Part shown: positions 62,036 through 64,000 of the stretch, piece by piece
Layout of the letters: the number at the start of each line of letters is the position of its first letter
How positions within the stretch are numbered: position 1 is the first letter of the stretch
NCBI RefSeq assembly: GCF_022095615.2
Contig: NZ_CP155559.1
Coordinates: forward strand, 1,485,501-1,549,500
DNA from: Bacillus thuringiensis
GTDB taxonomy: Bacteria > Bacillota > Bacilli > Bacillales > Bacillaceae_G
Direction of reading: 5' to 3'
DNA length: 64,000 bases
Notes under the pieces: generated by a model
Seen by the model: the letters and a program-made list of their open reading frames with translations, nothing else
The model's database searches: none
Told to the model about the DNA's origin: nothing
Program-made: the position numbers and the translations under genes

Positions 62036-63586
62036 TTGAATGTAACCGCTTTTGCATTATTTTTAATCATTGTTCTTGGTACACTCGTCATAACTTATTT
62101 TGCATCGAAGAAAACGAAAAATGCGAGTGAGTTTTATACAGCTGGAGGGGGATTAACTGGTTGGCAAAATGGTCTGGCCATTGCGGGAGATTACATGTCT
62201 GCTGCGTCTTTTCTTGGTATAGCCGGAGCGATCGCATTAACTGGGTTTGATGGGTTCTTTTATAGTATCGGTTTTTTAGTTGCTTATTTAGTTGTTCTAT
62301 ACCTTGTTGCAGAACCGCTTAGAAATTTAGGGAAGTATACGTTAGCGGATATGATTGCAGCACGTTTTGATGCGAAAAAAGTTCGCGGCGTTGCAGCACT
62401 TAATACGATGACGATTTCGATTTTTTATATGATTGCACAATTAGTTGGTGCGGGTGCACTTATTAAATTATTATTAGGGATCGAATATACGACATCTGTT
62501 TTAATCGTTGGTACATTAATGACAGTGTACGTTATTTTTGGCGGAATGACTGCGACGAGCTGGGTGCAAATTGTTAAGGCTGTATTACTTATGGCTGGTA
62601 CGTTTATTATTTCTGTTATCGTTTTCTCCAAATTTAATTTCAGTGTGACGGAAATGTTCGCTCAAATGAAAACTGCTACTCCATTAAAAGATTCGTTTTT
62701 AAATCCAGGAGTAAAGTATAAGGATGGTCTTGATACACTTTCTTTAAATTTAGGACTAGTTCTTGGTACAGCTGGATTACCACATATTCTTGTCCGCTTT
62801 TTTACAGTGCGTGATGCAAAAACAGCACGTCAATCTGTTGTATACGCTACGTGGTTAATTGGCGCATTTTATATTATGACAATTTTCTTAGGATTTGGGG
62901 CAGCGGCATTTGTAGGGAATGAGGCAATTATGAAAGCAAACCCTGCTGGTAATATGGCAGCACCTTTATTAGCTAAAGCGTTAGGTGGAGATTTCTTATT
63001 TGCTTTCGTATCGGCCATTGCCTTTGCAACGATTTTAGCTGTAGTGGCAGGTCTTGTATTAACAGCAGCATCAGCATTTGCACATGATTTTTATAATGAG
63101 ATTATTCGTAAAGGAAAATCAACGGAAAAAGAGCAAGTGTCAATGGCTCGCTATGCGTCTATTGGAGTAGCGGTATTATCCATTATACTAGCGTTATTTG
63201 CTCAAACATTGAACGTAGCATTTTTAGTTTCATTAGCATTTGCAGTTGCAGCGAGTGCAAATCTACCAGTTATATTATTCACAATATATTGGAAGCGCTT
63301 CAATACAACAGGTGCCATTTCGGGTATGGTTGTTGGTCTTGTATCAGCAATTGTTCTCGTAGCGTTAAGCCCGAATGTTTGGAACCCTATAGCTGGAAAA
63401 GCTATATTTGTTGGAGAAGCGATATTCCCATATACGACACCTGGAATTATTTCAATCCCGCTCGGATTCCTTGCAGCATATTTAGGAACCATTTTATCTA
63501 GTAAGAAAGAAGATGCAGCGAAATTTGATGAAATTCTCGTGAAATCTAATACCGGTCATGGCATTAGCGATGCGTCTTCGCATTAA
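62036..63586 (+). CDS. Sodium:solute symporter (ActP/YwcA-like)
   Basis: A 516-residue transporter of the SSS family with 13 or so membrane segments. The blocks ASEFYTAGGGLTGWQNGLAIAGDYMSAASFLG and LGTAGLPHILVRFFTVRDAKTAR are characteristic of acetate/monocarboxylate (ActP) symporters. With the DUF485 protein upstream this suggests import of acetate, propionate or a similar acid; the exact solute is not proved. The TTG start at 62036 has AGGGAGGGAC 8 nt upstream; no nearby ATG would keep the first membrane helix. Confidence 0.9.
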   Translation: MNVTAFALFLIIVLGTLVITYFASKKTKNASEFYTAGGGLTGWQNGLAIAGDYMSAASFLGIAGAIALTGFDGFFYSIGFLVAYLVVLYLVAEPLRNLGKYTLADMIAARFDAKKVRGVAALNTMTISIFYMIAQLVGAGALIKLLLGIEYTTSVLIVGTLMTVYVIFGGMTATSWVQIVKAVLLMAGTFIISVIVFSKFNFSVTEMFAQMKTATPLKDSFLNPGVKYKDGLDTLSLNLGLVLGTAGLPHILVRFFTVRDAKTARQSVVYATWLIGAFYIMTIFLGFGAAAFVGNEAIMKANPAGNMAAPLLAKALGGDFLFAFVSAIAFATILAVVAGLVLTAASAFAHDFYNEIIRKGKSTEKEQVSMARYASIGVAVLSIILALFAQTLNVAFLVSLAFAVAASANLPVILFTIYWKRFNTTGAISGMVVGLVSAIVLVALSPNVWNPIAGKAIFVGEAIFPYTTPGIISIPLGFLAAYLGTILSSKKEDAAKFDEILVKSNTGHGISDASSH

Positions 63587-63593
63587 ATAAAAG

Positions 63594-63627
63594 AAGAGCT
63601 TTTCGATAGATAAGAAAAGCTCTTTTT
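63594..63627 (+). terminator. Terminator after the symporter gene
   Basis: AGAGCTTTTC / GAAAAGCTCT around a 9-nt loop, then six Ts. Confidence 0.88.
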
Positions 63628-63775
63628 TCTTTTGTCATTTTCTTGTAAATATTACTGTATTGTTAGTAGGATTTTGTCTTAATTTTGTGGAATGAAAATA
63701 GCAGGGAGAAATTTAAATCATCATGGTACCAGCGCAGCTTTTGTGAAAAATAAGTTGTTATGGAAGGTGGAAGAA

Positions 63776-64000
63776 ATGATGAAAACGAAACAGACTGATG
63801 AATTATTAGCAAAAGATGAGCAATATGTTTGGCACGGAATGCGTCCCTTTAGTCCAAATAGTACAATGGTAGGGGCAAAAGCAGAAGGGTGCTGGGTTGA
63901 AGATATAGAAGGGAAAAGATATTTAGATGGTATGAGTGGTCTTTGGTGCGTGAATAGTGGATATGGAAGAAAAGAACTCGCAGAGGCGGCATATAAGCAA
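63776..64000 (+). CDS. Class III aminotransferase (3' partial)
   Basis: The first 75 codons of a PLP-dependent class III (omega-amino acid) aminotransferase; the gene runs off the window. DEQYVWHGMRPFSPN, the segment GCWVEDIEGKRYLDGMSGLW, and NSGYGRKELAEAAY are the conserved N-terminus of this family. The two adjacent ATGs at 63776 and 63779 are both possible; AAGGTGG suits the second slightly better. The amino donor cannot be judged from this part. Confidence 0.85.
   Translation, partial: MMKTKQTDELLAKDEQYVWHGMRPFSPNSTMVGAKAEGCWVEDIEGKRYLDGMSGLWCVNSGYGRKELAEAAYKQ

Noticed and set aside
63719..63745. GGTACC-like string upstream of the class III aminotransferase that recalls a T-box
   Set aside because: The context reads GGTACCAGCG, not GGNACCGCG, and the leader is too short with no specifier stem or terminator.

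Overview
The window is a 64 kb piece of chromosome from a low-GC, endospore-forming Firmicute, almost certainly a member of the Bacillus cereus group. The evidence is the AT-rich sequence with strong GGAGG ribosome binding sites, spore coat and probable small acid-soluble spore protein genes with sporulation-type promoters, gene order like the dinG-ypmA-ypmB-aspB-dnaD-nth-ypoC / ponA-recU / yppC-yppG / ypsA-gpsB-rnpB-ypsC-ypvA-ypwA region of B. subtilis, and a giant protein of DUF11 (B. anthracis-type) repeats. I see no phage, insertion sequence, CRISPR array, rRNA or tRNA.

Layout. 1-9.7 kb is a conserved housekeeping block: 3'-5' exonuclease/helicase DinG (5' end outside the window), YpmA, YpmB, aspartate aminotransferase, DnaD, endonuclease III and YpoC, facing the recU-ponA operon (Holliday junction resolvase and class A PBP1). 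9.7-13.4 kb is a sporulation-flavoured cluster: YppC, an SspM-like small protein, YppD, YppE, YppF, YppG and CotD; yppG and cotD each carry a sigma-K-like promoter. 13.4-20.2 kb holds YpsA, GpsB, the RNase P RNA gene, the RNA methyltransferase YpsC, a second DinG-family helicase (YpvA) and an M32 carboxypeptidase. 20.2-25 kb holds a GNAT, a methionine aminopeptidase, a guanine riboswitch driving xpt-pbuX, and a DUF418 membrane protein.

25-37 kb is richest in non-standard features: a 30-residue membrane peptide behind two Fur boxes, a structured leader before the two-headed dynamin DynA, a tandem pair of RNAs that I interpret as 6S RNAs, a lipoprotein / ATP-grasp / DUF350 cassette, an M-box (Mg2+) riboswitch followed by a 34-codon ORF and a soluble remnant of a P-type ATPase, the 5'-3' exonuclease YpcP, and an FbpB-type small basic protein. 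37.1-52.1 kb is one gene of 5010 codons, with about 35 DUF11 repeats and neither a recognisable signal peptide nor an LPxTG anchor.

52-64 kb is mixed metabolism: a double GNAT, isochorismatase-family hydrolase, EamA transporter, two RNase H-fold proteins flanking a preQ1-I riboswitch-queT unit, aldose epimerase, cold-shock protein, YqcI/YcgG protein, LysE transporter, fatty acid hydroxylase, a DUF485/sodium-solute symporter pair, and the start of a class III aminotransferase cut by the window end. Ion- or metabolite-responsive RNA control recurs: guanine, Mg2+ and preQ1 riboswitches, plus a Fur-controlled unit. All assignments come from reading the sequence and remembered family features; no database search was run.
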